DNA of 7,005 bases. Origin: Deltaproteobacteria bacterium (GTDB lineage: Bacteria > Desulfobacterota > Desulfobacteria > Desulfobacterales > C00003060). Made by a program: the position numbers and the translations under genes. How positions within the stretch are numbered: the stretch's first letter is position 1; each line of letters opens with the position of its first letter. Below, in pieces: positions 1 to 6,909 of this stretch. Under the pieces are notes generated by a model. The model saw only the letters and a program-made list of their open reading frames with translations, ran no database searches and was not told where the DNA came from. The stretch is from NCBI GenBank assembly GCA_003647435.1, contig QMMV01000107.1, positions 1 through 7,005 of the forward strand. The letters are read 5' to 3'.

Positions 1-198
1 ATGCAATGTTCCGGCCAAGATAGTTCATTAGCAATGCACTATCTCCGTACTGGAAAAAGACCGCGGCCAGGGAAAGGCGGTTTCGAAGCCGCGAAGACGT
101 TCCGGGTTCCGGTCTATGACGGTCCGGGGCCGGAAAAGATATTGTGCCGGGACAGGTCGAAATCGGAGAGTACCATGTTTGTATGGAAATATATATAG
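1..198 (+). CDS. Unrecognised open frame, possibly the 3' end of an upstream gene
   Basis: The frame is open from the first base of the window to a TAG at 196-198 (65 residues if it starts at the ATG at position 1), so it could be the tail of a longer upstream gene. I recognise no domain. The protein is basic, with many Gly, Pro, Lys and Arg residues. The stretch is much richer in GC than the operon: a hand count of 61-120 gives 39 of 60 bases, against 22 of 60 at 661-720. GC-rich DNA tends to leave frames open by chance, and the minus strand also has a frame without stops across much of this stretch. This may therefore be non-coding. It sits about 107 bp upstream of cas3 and shows no functional link to it. 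Confidence 0.2.
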   Translation: MQCSGQDSSLAMHYLRTGKRPRPGKGGFEAAKTFRVPVYDGPGPEKILCRDRSKSESTMFVWKYI

Positions 199-200
199 AT

Positions 201-212
201 GATATGCATATC
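201..212. repeat. Perfect 12-bp palindrome with a repeated half, possible operator
   Basis: GATATGCATATC reads the same on both strands. Its left part, extended by one base (TGATATGCA, 200-208), recurs at 216-224, which is 16 bp or about one and a half helical turns away. This arrangement fits a dimeric DNA-binding regulator but is short enough to arise by chance in AT-rich DNA. Confidence 0.35.
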
Positions 213-289
213 AGGTGATATGCAATCGTATACAAACGGATGATGAGATTTTCAGCTTTCGTTATTAGCTGGACAGAATTTCCTTCACT

Positions 290-300
290 GGAGGTTGGAG
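290..300 (+). promoter_or_regulatory. Ribosome binding site for cas3, supports a TTG start
   Basis: GGAGG at 290-294 and GGAG at 297-300 lie 10 and 4 nt upstream of the TTG at 305. No ATG or GTG lies in this frame between the upstream in-frame stop (TAG at 266-268) and 305, so these sites favour TTG as the start. Confidence 0.7.
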
Positions 301-304
301 ATTT

Positions 305-1894
305 TTGAATAAGGATATTTGCTTAAATATTACGGGCAGAACTGTCAAGTCAGTGAATGGCATACGCCCCTTTCAACGAGAAGTTTTTAGTGCATTAGAG
401 GATCAATATAGGCTAATTACTGTGGAAGCCCCGGTTGGGTCTGGAAAAAGTTATATAATTCGCAACGTTGTTGACACTTCTAATTTTTCTGACCGTCCAG
501 TACTTCTGACTTATCCCACCAAAATATTGATGCAGGCTCAGGTTCGGGAACTGAAAAAACAATATCCTAAAATTAAACATTGGCCGAATGACCCCGAAGA
601 ATATGGCGAAGTTACTTTATTCGAATATTCTACTGATGCCCTTGTTCGTCATTTGAAGAAAAATCCGGAATTACAGCGTCTGGATCGTAGCGAAATAATT
701 TCTAATACTTTACTCAGTCATCAATTTTGTTCCAGAAAGAATCTTATCGTAACAACTCCGGATGTGCTCCATTTAATAAAAAGGGGTATATATCGGCAAA
801 GTAAACGGTTAGCTTCGTTATTGAATGGAACAATAGTATTTTTTGACGAATTTCACCTTTATACAAACCTGTATAATTTTGCGCCGCTTATAGAGTGGCT
901 GTTAGACACATTGGGGGCAAAAGTTATTTTGCTCTCCGCAACACCGACAACAAGCGAGGAATTGCAAGACATTAAAAATCATTATTCAGTAAAAGATATT
1001 AGTTTTGACTCCTCTGTTGGCGGTGAAAAGGATGTGACATTTAATTATCCGCTAAAACTTACTGTGACGTCGTGCAATTATACTAAACGAAATAACCTGC
1101 TAAAAGTATTAAGTTATTACTTGCCAGATATCGATAAACCTTGCGCCATTATTTTCGATTCGGTGTTTCGATTGATGCACCTTAAGTCGTCCCTTATGAA
1201 TCAATTTCCCGAGATTTCTTTTTATGAATATAGTGGGATGCAAAAAGAAAAAATAATATTTAACGATAATACAGTTGTGCTTGGGACCGCTTCCATAGAA
1301 GTCGGAATAGAAATGCCTATTAAAAGCCTGATAACCGAAGCAGCCTATTGGACTTCCGCAATTCAACGCATTGGCCGGGCTGGGCGGACTGAGTCAGGAG
1401 CGGTAATTTTGTTAACCAAAATGAACTTAGTCCCCTTTATACAAGACCGCTCCGTTCTTTCTCGCGACGAATTTGAAAAGGAGATACTCCAGTCCGCACT
1501 CAAGGACAGCATCGGCAGAATGGTTTCCGGCGAGATGTTTCGGGGCGATAGTTACCCTTTTCTTATTGTTGATACTGAATATAGAGAAGCATTTTCTTAT
1601 ACCGAGGCAGTCTTTTCCATGTATGATATTGATGATACTAATTATTGTGATGACTGGCAAACGATGACGCGGGGTGAAAAGCGTGAATATCTGGCAGACG
1701 ATTGCAGGCTTACCAAGAACCAGATAGAAGACATTCTTATAAGAGATATGCTTGTCCCTTTCTGGGGGGTGGTTGCCGGTCGATTGAAAGAAAAATATGA
1801 AAAGGTCACTGTAAAGTCTACGGATGATGAATTGATTGTATGTAGTGGACCTTCAGGTACGGAAAAAACCTATTATTTCGAGCGAGGTCATTGA
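305..1894 (+). CDS. cas3: Type I-D CRISPR-associated helicase Cas3 (no HD domain)
   Basis: This is a superfamily 2 DNA helicase of 529 residues, expected to be recruited to the target-bound crRNA complex and to unwind or translocate on DNA using ATP. Visible motifs in order are RPFQ at 21-24 (Q-like), Walker A APVGSGKS at 42-49, the motif II box DEFH at 181-184, SATP at 211-214 (motif III), the motif IV-like CAIIFDSV at 280-287, GTASIEVGIEMP at 327-338 (motif V) and QRIGRAGR at 354-361 (arginine-finger motif VI). There is no HD nuclease domain at either end. This fits type I-D, where the HD domain is on Cas10d. At 529 residues it is compact for a Cas3 helicase. Start is TTG with a good ribosome site; the next in-frame candidate, GTG at 353, has none. 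The TGA stop overlaps the cas10d ATG by one base. Base composition looks more AT-rich than in csc1. The family is certain; the I-D assignment rests on its neighbours. Confidence 0.93.
   Translation: MNKDICLNITGRTVKSVNGIRPFQREVFSALEDQYRLITVEAPVGSGKSYIIRNVVDTSNFSDRPVLLTYPTKILMQAQVRELKKQYPKIKHWPNDPEEYGEVTLFEYSTDALVRHLKKNPELQRLDRSEIISNTLLSHQFCSRKNLIVTTPDVLHLIKRGIYRQSKRLASLLNGTIVFFDEFHLYTNLYNFAPLIEWLLDTLGAKVILLSATPTTSEELQDIKNHYSVKDISFDSSVGGEKDVTFNYPLKLTVTSCNYTKRNNLLKVLSYYLPDIDKPCAIIFDSVFRLMHLKSSLMNQFPEISFYEYSGMQKEKIIFNDNTVVLGTASIEVGIEMPIKSLITEAAYWTSAIQRIGRAGRTESGAVILLTKMNLVPFIQDRSVLSRDEFEKEILQSALKDSIGRMVSGEMFRGDSYPFLIVDTEYREAFSYTEAVFSMYDIDDTNYCDDWQTMTRGEKREYLADDCRLTKNQIEDILIRDMLVPFWGVVAGRLKEKYEKVTVKSTDDELIVCSGPSGTEKTYYFERGH
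1884..1888 (+). promoter_or_regulatory. Ribosome binding site for cas10d
   Basis: GAGGT lies 5 nt upstream of the ATG at 1894. It supports that ATG over the in-frame TTG at 1891, which would be only 2 nt from the site. The stop of cas3 and this start overlap as TGATG, so translation is probably coupled. Confidence 0.65.
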
Positions 1895-4488
1895 TGGATT
1901 TGCCTGAGCCTGTCTTATCTTTCGAAGATATACGTAAACTCCTGCGGCTCCAATACCAGGAAATGTATTTGTCGAAAAGTGGAGGGTCGCCACTCTGGCT
2001 GCATTCTTTCACCGTGTGGGCCATAACCGCCAAACTCGCGGCACGGATTCCACGGTTTACCATAGAAGAAAGGCGGTTGTTGGAACTCGCCGCCCTGATC
2101 CACGATATAGGCAAAAGATCAACAAGAAATCAAGCAATTCTCAGACAGGAAAAAGGCGGCCCTGTTCTTCATACCGCGACGCCAGATGATATAGAGACAG
2201 AATTAAGGCCGTTGATGATAGATGGCGCTTTGGCTCTCTCGAAATCCGATATCAAGACAATCTGGGAATTTGTGCTTCACCATGGTCTTTCCGAAAAACA
2301 ACTTAAGGCGGCAACTACGCCGGCGTTCGGCCTGTACAGCCAAGTCATAAGATGGGCGGACTGGCTTGCCTCAATGGCGGCTGAAGAACATTTGGATTTT
2401 GGTGTCTTGGAAAGAGTGAAAAACGGCACGCAAGGGGTTTTGGATTTTACCACAGTATCAGTAGGACGATTTCCTTCTCCTACTACCTATTTGATTATCG
2501 ATAAGGCGGTTGAACTATATCGACAAAAAGGTTGGGAACCACTTTTGATATTGGATGACGCCGTTATTTTTGTGGGCCGTTGTGGATTGGCAATCCCTGA
2601 ACATTCTCAATTGATAGAGCGAGCGGCTTCTTCCATGAGAGAGGAGACGCTTCGTGGGTATGATATCAAGATACAATACATGCGCTATGAAATATTATCG
2701 GGAGAAGCAAGGAAAGACCCGGCTGTCTTTTTAGGCGCTAATCGTGAGCACTATGAAGAAATACTGGGTGATATTGAGAAAGGTCCTGTACTTTTTTTCA
2801 GAACTTTGATGGATTTATATAAACATTCTGGACAGTTAACAAGCACAATTAGAAAAACAAAGCCCATAGTTGATATTCTAATCAAAGCTGGCGGAACCAA
2901 AACTATAACCGAGGCTAAGGAAGAATGGGCAAAACATTTGAGGATACCCGCCGTTGAGATAGGAGATGTTAAAGTAAATGAAATGGTTGCCGACATCTTT
3001 TTCTACTCACGAATCAATGACGTGTTGGAAAAGAAACTTGATAATTGCCTTATTTCCCTGAAACCTACGGAACTTTTTGATTTGCTTTTAAACTCGGCTG
3101 AAGAATGGTTTCCAGAACATGAGACCGATATTTCTCTGTTGGCCAATATCGTTGTCATGGAGGAACAAACCAATTTTGTAGGATTGGCCCGGAAATGTCT
3201 TGAACGATATAAAGAATACAAGGAAAAACGCCGTCCTAGCTACGCTCAGTGTGAACAATGCGGGGCTTATATAACAGTAGAAGCAAAGCCATCACTCAAT
3301 TTCCCTGATTGTGTCGGATTCACTCAGATTAATCCTCGGACCAGATCTGATGCCCCTCGTTCAGTCTGCCCCTTATGTGTTTTTGACGCCATCAAACTCC
3401 GGGCTGCAGCAAGCGGGAAAAATGCAGTCATCTATGCCCGAATAACTTCCCCGATACCTGATTTATGGAAGCTGTATGAGGGGATTAAACGATGGACACA
3501 AAAATTGTCTTTAAATTTAATCAACATACAGCAGTTAAAACGATTAGATGAAACGCCGGAGTTCGCCGACTGGCCCCTGCCGCGCAGGTTTCCTATCCCT
3601 ATCCTGAATAAAGAGGTCAAAAATGACAAATTAATCCCTCCTGTTGATACCGAGCGCGGTGTTCTAATCCCGCTGGATGTAATAAAGGCTGATAATCCCA
3701 AGGACTTGAAGGCCCGTTATCTTGCTCTCTATGCCTTGCTGAACGGTATGGGCTTTACAACCCATATAGGCAGGGAAGAGCAGACAGGATTGTTTGGAGA
3801 AGAGGTTTTTTCTCATTTCAAGGGAGATTGGAACACCCTCTACCATTCTGGCCTTTGTATCAATATCCTGGCAGCTGTTCTAAAGCGAAGCGGTAAGAAG
3901 GCAAACCCTTATACATTTGCGCGTAACATCATGGAAAACAGCCCGCCAACGATGTTTGCGGCACTGGAAGGCGGCAAGCTCAAAAAGGATTTATTTGTTC
4001 AGTTTTTTAGATACCTTTTAAAGAGTAAGAGCATAATAGTCCACAGCGGAAAAGGAGATTTTACTATGAAGGAGTTATTGGAGGATGCGGCCTTTTTTGC
4101 AAGGGAGGTCCCTATGTATTTTTGGACAGGGGATGATTACAAAAGTTGGCGAAATTCACATTCGAGATATGTGATCACGAAACCAGTTGACCGCGCTCTT
4201 AACGCTTTTCTGCAAGGGGTTGATTTTGACGAGGCCTTTGCGCAATTCCTGTCCTTACTCAAGATGGATATAGCAAAAGACAAGCAGGAAAGCAAAAAGG
4301 GAGCAAAAGTTGACCAGAATGACTTGGGAGAATTTGTTGAAAAATCAAGAATTATCCTGAAACGCTATGCTGACCTCAAGGAAGAAAATATTTCGCGGTT
4401 TATAAAGGCCAAAAATGCACTTCGTTCCGCTATTCATATAATCAAACGCTATGAAATTCTTCAGGAGGTAATCCATGAGACTGCTTGA
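1894..4488 (+). CDS. cas10d: Type I-D large subunit Cas10d (Csc3) with N-terminal HD nuclease
   Basis: This is the large subunit of the I-D surveillance complex, 864 residues, expected to carry the DNA-cleaving nuclease. The N-terminal HD domain shows metal ligands in the unpermuted order: H37 (LWLHSF), H70-D71 (LIHDIGK), H129-H130 (VLHHG) and D156 (RWADW). A zinc-finger-like cysteine set follows, C453/C456 (CEQC) and C492/C495 (CPLC), as in the Cas10 family. I see no GGDD cyclase motif, as expected for Cas10d. The C-terminal 125-140 residues are helical and charged and resemble a Cas11 small subunit; internal starts there are listed separately. Translation is coupled to cas3 by a one-base overlap, and the stop lies 14 bp inside csc2. 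Name and role follow from domain order, size and gene order. Confidence 0.92.
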   Translation: MDLPEPVLSFEDIRKLLRLQYQEMYLSKSGGSPLWLHSFTVWAITAKLAARIPRFTIEERRLLELAALIHDIGKRSTRNQAILRQEKGGPVLHTATPDDIETELRPLMIDGALALSKSDIKTIWEFVLHHGLSEKQLKAATTPAFGLYSQVIRWADWLASMAAEEHLDFGVLERVKNGTQGVLDFTTVSVGRFPSPTTYLIIDKAVELYRQKGWEPLLILDDAVIFVGRCGLAIPEHSQLIERAASSMREETLRGYDIKIQYMRYEILSGEARKDPAVFLGANREHYEEILGDIEKGPVLFFRTLMDLYKHSGQLTSTIRKTKPIVDILIKAGGTKTITEAKEEWAKHLRIPAVEIGDVKVNEMVADIFFYSRINDVLEKKLDNCLISLKPTELFDLLLNSAEEWFPEHETDISLLANIVVMEEQTNFVGLARKCLERYKEYKEKRRPSYAQCEQCGAYITVEAKPSLNFPDCVGFTQINPRTRSDAPRSVCPLCVFDAIKLRAAASGKNAVIYARITSPIPDLWKLYEGIKRWTQKLSLNLINIQQLKRLDETPEFADWPLPRRFPIPILNKEVKNDKLIPPVDTERGVLIPLDVIKADNPKDLKARYLALYALLNGMGFTTHIGREEQTGLFGEEVFSHFKGDWNTLYHSGLCINILAAVLKRSGKKANPYTFARNIMENSPPTMFAALEGGKLKKDLFVQFFRYLLKSKSIIVHSGKGDFTMKELLEDAAFFAREVPMYFWTGDDYKSWRNSHSRYVITKPVDRALNAFLQGVDFDEAFAQFLSLLKMDIAKDKQESKKGAKVDQNDLGEFVEKSRIILKRYADLKEENISRFIKAKNALRSAIHIIKRYEILQEVIHETA
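4051..4057 (+). promoter_or_regulatory. Internal ribosome binding site inside cas10d (first Cas11d start)
   Basis: AAAGGAG ends 8 nt upstream of an ATG at 4066 that is in frame with cas10d (codon 725). The spacing and match are as good as those of the real gene starts in this operon. Confidence 0.6.
4066..4488 (+). CDS. cas11d: Predicted internally translated small subunit Cas11d
   Basis: In type I-D systems the small subunit is known to be made by internal translation from the 3' end of cas10d. Here an in-frame ATG at 4066 behind AAAGGAG would give a 140-residue protein of roughly 16 kDa, identical to Cas10d residues 725-864. A second in-frame ATG at 4114 behind AAGGGAGGT would give 124 residues (Cas10d 741-864). 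The product is rich in Lys, Glu and predicted helix, with a long charged stretch around Cas10d residues 794-850, as expected for a helical-bundle subunit lying along the complex backbone. The existence of the product is inferred. The start sites and their ribosome sites are seen directly, and which ATG is used cannot be decided from sequence. Confidence 0.6.
   Translation: MKELLEDAAFFAREVPMYFWTGDDYKSWRNSHSRYVITKPVDRALNAFLQGVDFDEAFAQFLSLLKMDIAKDKQESKKGAKVDQNDLGEFVEKSRIILKRYADLKEENISRFIKAKNALRSAIHIIKRYEILQEVIHETA
4101..4109 (+). promoter_or_regulatory. Second internal ribosome binding site in cas10d (alternative Cas11d start)
   Basis: AAGGGAGGT matches the anti-Shine-Dalgarno sequence closely and, counted from its GGAGG core (4104-4108), lies 5 nt before the in-frame ATG at 4114 (Cas10d codon 741). 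By complementarity it is stronger than the site at 4051, and it would give a 124-residue Cas11d. Confidence 0.55.
4463..4469 (+). promoter_or_regulatory. Strong ribosome binding site for csc2
   Basis: AGGAGGT is the full consensus, 5 nt upstream of the ATG at 4475 and within the last codons of cas10d. It is the strongest such site in the window and fits the need for many copies of the backbone subunit per complex. Confidence 0.8.
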
Positions 4489-5281
4489 ACAACCTGAAAT
4501 CCTTTCTACCGGATGCTATCTTCAATTACCTTTGAAATTGACCTTATTGGATGATGCCATCATCCGCAGTAATGAACCGGAAGAGGTCCTGACCTTTCGT
4601 TACAAAGAGTTGGGCAATCGTTTTATTATTCCCTGGCGCAAAATAAAGGGGAAATTACGGCGTCTGGTTCTGGAAAAACAGAGAGGTCTTAATATTGAAC
4701 CGGAATGCGCGTTGAAAGATGATCTCTGCATGAAATGTCCATCTTGTTTTTTGTTCGGGGGCACTGGGGAAACCAGTAAAAGTAAGGTGTCTTATAATAT
4801 TTTATCCAGAGTCTATGGGGAAACCTTTATATCTGAAACAGAAGCGGGAGACATTACGCCATATACCCAGAATGCCGTCCGTGAGCAGGATTTGAAAACA
4901 GGCCAAGCCCTCATGTCTATCCTTACAGTTCCCAAGGAGACGGTTTTTATAGGAGTAGTAACCCTGAAGGATCCGACTCCGGAAATGGCTGCAATTCTGG
5001 TGGACAATCTTAATCGTATGTCCCGTATCGGCGCACGCAGTGTTGAATGGGGCAGAATCAAAATGGAAATCGAAGGGGCTTATTTGTCGGATCGTGAGGT
5101 TCTTAGTGGTTATTTGAAGCTGAAAGGGGAAGGAAAAAGAATGAATGAATCACGGCCAACCCTGCAGAACATCGAAGGCCTTGAGCTGCCTGAAGTTGAT
5201 GTGGCTTACAATACTCTGAATAACCAAGTGAAAGATCTAATTAAGAGCCTTGAAGGGATTGCTTCCAACAACAAAGAATAA
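4475..5281 (+). CDS. csc2: Type I-D backbone subunit Csc2 (Cas7d)
   Basis: This is a Cas7-family RNA-binding protein of 268 residues that should coat the crRNA spacer as repeated subunits. The N-terminal half carries a four-cysteine cluster, C78, C85, C88 and C91 (CX6CX2CX2C), inside CMKCPSCFLFGG, a probable zinc site typical of Csc2. ITPYTQNAVRE at 127-137 and RIGARSVEWGRI at 184-195 look like conserved RRM-core and RNA-contact segments. As I recall the family, most Csc2 proteins are above 300 residues, so this one is short, although both ends look intact. The start is fixed by a consensus ribosome site. The gene overlaps cas10d by 14 bp in another frame and ends in TAA 19 bp before csc1. 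The identification rests on the cysteine cluster, the fold-like motifs and the position between cas10d and csc1. Confidence 0.9.
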   Translation: MRLLEQPEILSTGCYLQLPLKLTLLDDAIIRSNEPEEVLTFRYKELGNRFIIPWRKIKGKLRRLVLEKQRGLNIEPECALKDDLCMKCPSCFLFGGTGETSKSKVSYNILSRVYGETFISETEAGDITPYTQNAVREQDLKTGQALMSILTVPKETVFIGVVTLKDPTPEMAAILVDNLNRMSRIGARSVEWGRIKMEIEGAYLSDREVLSGYLKLKGEGKRMNESRPTLQNIEGLELPEVDVAYNTLNNQVKDLIKSLEGIASNNKE

Positions 5282-5300
5282 AAGGAAGAATTCGGCAGAA

Positions 5301-6167
5301 ATGAACCTGTTTGAATATAAGATTCAACTAATTGATCCCCTTTTTTATGCAAGAGAGGCAATTGGCGGGGCATATACGCCACCTTTTCTCCATGCCACGG
5401 CCTTGAATTATGCAGTAGCTTGGGCCATGGGGCTTAGCCGCCCGGATCAGGCATATCTGATTAGTGATGAAGGCGGCGGTAAAAACAGGCCGCGCTATGA
5501 ACATTCGTGGATAGAGCCGGATTTTTACTTCACGCCGGCCAGGCTTGATGGAACGGTTAATTATTATACAGAGGTGGCCAAAGGAGACCGGGAGGCATTG
5601 ATCCAGGTTTCATATGGAGGGGCAAAGCTTGATCTTGACTTTCTGTCTTTTGATCCGGCCTTGAAGGAAGCTCTCAAAAAAAATCCCACTGTAAAAAGAA
5701 CCAACAAGGTAACGTTGAAGAGTCCAAGCGAGGTCCTCAAGGCATACCGCCTTTTCAGCCTGGCACCGGAGTCTGTTTTTTCGGGCTTTTTGTTTACTGC
5801 ATATGAAAACACGAAGCAATTTCCCATTTTGATCCGCTTAGGGAGTTTCAGAGGATTAGCTGAATTACGTTTTAAAGGACCACTGAAAGTTAAGGGAATG
5901 GGTGGCGTTCAGTATTGCTGTCATGCGGTTGATCCTTTGGTCAGCCCTGCGATGCGTGGAATACCGGTGCCGATGCTACCTTATCCAGTGGTAGATCAAC
6001 CTTACGTAAAAGTGACCTGGGAAATAAGACGATTCGGAAATCCTGCCTTTGTAGCTGTTCCTAAAGCAGGCGGCGATATGCAAAGAGCCGCTGGAAGGCC
6101 GCCAGACGAACAAAAGGACGAGACAAAGGAGATGAAGACTCCTCGGAAAGAGACAGTAATTATTTGA
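5301..6167 (+). CDS. csc1: Type I-D subunit Csc1 (Cas5d)
   Basis: This is the Cas5-type subunit expected to bind the 5' handle of the crRNA and cap the Csc2 filament. It has 288 residues from the ATG at 5301. The opening segment has the Csc1 layout: a first beta strand (FEYKIQLIDPLFYARE, 4-19) followed by a helix with HATALNYAVAWAMG at 31-44. GSFRGLAEL at 181-189 and the Gly-rich KGMGGVQYCC at 198-207 may form the RNA-facing part. The last 27 or so residues are charged and look disordered. A TTG at 5250 would add 17 residues inside csc2, but the ATG fits the family start better. AAGGAAG at 5282-5288 is a moderate ribosome site at a rather long spacing. The TGA stop lies 7 bp before cas6. Confidence 0.88.
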   Translation: MNLFEYKIQLIDPLFYAREAIGGAYTPPFLHATALNYAVAWAMGLSRPDQAYLISDEGGGKNRPRYEHSWIEPDFYFTPARLDGTVNYYTEVAKGDREALIQVSYGGAKLDLDFLSFDPALKEALKKNPTVKRTNKVTLKSPSEVLKAYRLFSLAPESVFSGFLFTAYENTKQFPILIRLGSFRGLAELRFKGPLKVKGMGGVQYCCHAVDPLVSPAMRGIPVPMLPYPVVDQPYVKVTWEIRRFGNPAFVAVPKAGGDMQRAAGRPPDEQKDETKEMKTPRKETVII

Positions 6168-6174
6168 TATTGCG

Positions 6175-6909
6175 ATGAAGCGAGTCAATGAAATTCGAGT
6201 AGTACTTGAAACAGACCAAAAGGTTCTGGCTCATGGGAACAGCCTGCGCGGTTTTATTTCCAAACATTTTCCACAAAACCCGCTCCTCACTAATCATATG
6301 GAAGATGGCCGAACCATATATATTTTCCCGCGCGTCCAGTATCGGATATTAGAAAATAGAGCAATAATTATTGGTGTTGAGGAGGGGATAGATGTGGTTT
6401 CAGCACTGGCTGACCATTTTGATTATCTTGAACTGGGATCAAAAAAATATCCTATCTTGAAAAAAATCGTAACGAAACAGAAGGTGCCGGTGGGAATATC
6501 TCCTCGTATGATTTCATATCGTTTTCTTAAACCCTGGCTTGCATTGAACAAGAATAATTATTCCCGCTACAAGCTATTCGATAACTTTCATGATAAAAAA
6601 CAATTGTTACGAAACATCCTGACAGCCAACCTTCTTTCTCTTGCCAAAGGTATAGAAGCAAATATCCTGGAAAACATTGTTGTGGATCGGCTTGAATTAA
6701 GACCTTAGCCAACAACCCTGAAGCGAGTCAGTATGCTTGGTTTTTATGGGAGTTTTTCCGTCAATTTCTTCATTCCGGAATTGTGGGGAATAGGCAAATC
6801 AGTTTCCAGGGGATTTGGCGTAGTTCGAACAATGCCACGAAAAAGGGCATCAAATCTTTCTACCTCATCGCCCTTTGAGGGAGTTCCGCAACAGGATAAG
6901 TATTTATGA
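6175..6909 (+). CDS. cas6: Cas6 (Cas6b type) crRNA endoribonuclease interrupted by an in-frame amber codon
   Basis: Cas6 cuts CRISPR repeat RNA to make crRNAs. The frame from the ATG at 6175 reads 177 codons to TAG at 6706-6708, then continues in the same frame for 66 codons to TGA at 6907-6909, 244 residues in all if the TAG is read. Part one has Cas6b features: SLRGFISKHFP at 23-33, LLTNHMED at 37-44 (H41 a candidate catalytic His), FPRVQYRI at 51-58, and YRFLKPWLALN at 115-125 with LLSLAKG at 153-159. Part two holds GSFSVNFFIPELWGIGKS from 192 and the glycine loop GIGKSVSRGFG at 205-215, essential for RNA binding in the family. Stopping at the TAG would remove this loop. No clear ribosome site is seen, so translation is probably coupled to csc1. 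It could be a pseudogene, a sequencing error or a recoded gene. Confidence 0.82.
6706..6708 (+). other. In-frame TAG (codon 178) inside cas6
   Basis: The codon lies between LELRP and PTTLKRV, a segment expected to be a variable linker before the last strands and glycine loop. No frame change is needed to join the two halves. It is the only internal TAG among about 2,190 sense codons of the five cas genes, and no cas gene here ends in TAG (four TGA, one TAA). CAG, AAG, GAG, TGG, TCG, TTG, TAT and TAC are each one substitution away. Confidence 0.9.

Larger units (their letters stand above)
177..304. promoter_or_regulatory. Probable control region upstream of the cas operon
   Basis: This short AT-rich stretch precedes the first cas gene and is the only non-coding gap of any size before the operon, so the operon promoter should lie here. 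It contains a perfect 12-bp palindrome GATATGCATATC at 201-212, a direct repeat TGATATGCA at 200-208 and 216-224 (16 bp apart), and an 8-bp inverted repeat GTTTGTAT at 177-184 matched by ATACAAAC at 230-237 that encloses them. An AT run lies at 188-197. I cannot assign a convincing -35/-10 pair: TTGTAT at 179-184 could be a weak -35, and the run at 188-197 could equally be an archaeal TATA box. The promoter role is inferred from position. Confidence 0.4.

Noticed and set aside
1..198. A minus-strand frame over the GC-rich start, and a short MVLSDFDL peptide recalling the dCTP deaminase N-terminus.
   Set aside because: The MVLSDFDL frame hits a stop after about 20 codons, and the other minus-strand frame shows no recognisable motif; both look like by-products of GC-rich DNA.
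1847..1870. GPSGTEKT at residues 515-522 of Cas3, which resembles a second Walker A motif.
   Set aside because: The glycine before the lysine is replaced by glutamate, and the true Walker A with all partner motifs is at 42-49.
4126..4137. TGDD at residues 745-748 of Cas10d, which could be taken for the GGDD cyclase motif.
   Set aside because: It lies in the C-terminal small-subunit-like part, far from where the palm motif would be, and Cas10d proteins normally lack an active cyclase.
6176..6730. The 12-bp direct repeat TGAAGCGAGTCA at 6176-6187 and 6719-6730, near the start of cas6 and just after the amber codon, in the same frame.
   Set aside because: In 7 kb about one or two 12-bp repeat pairs are expected by chance, and no longer similarity surrounds them, so it is not evidence of duplication.
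305..6909. Use of TAG as a general sense codon throughout the operon.
   Set aside because: Only one internal TAG occurs in about 2,190 codons, too few for a code in which TAG is an ordinary glutamine or other common codon.
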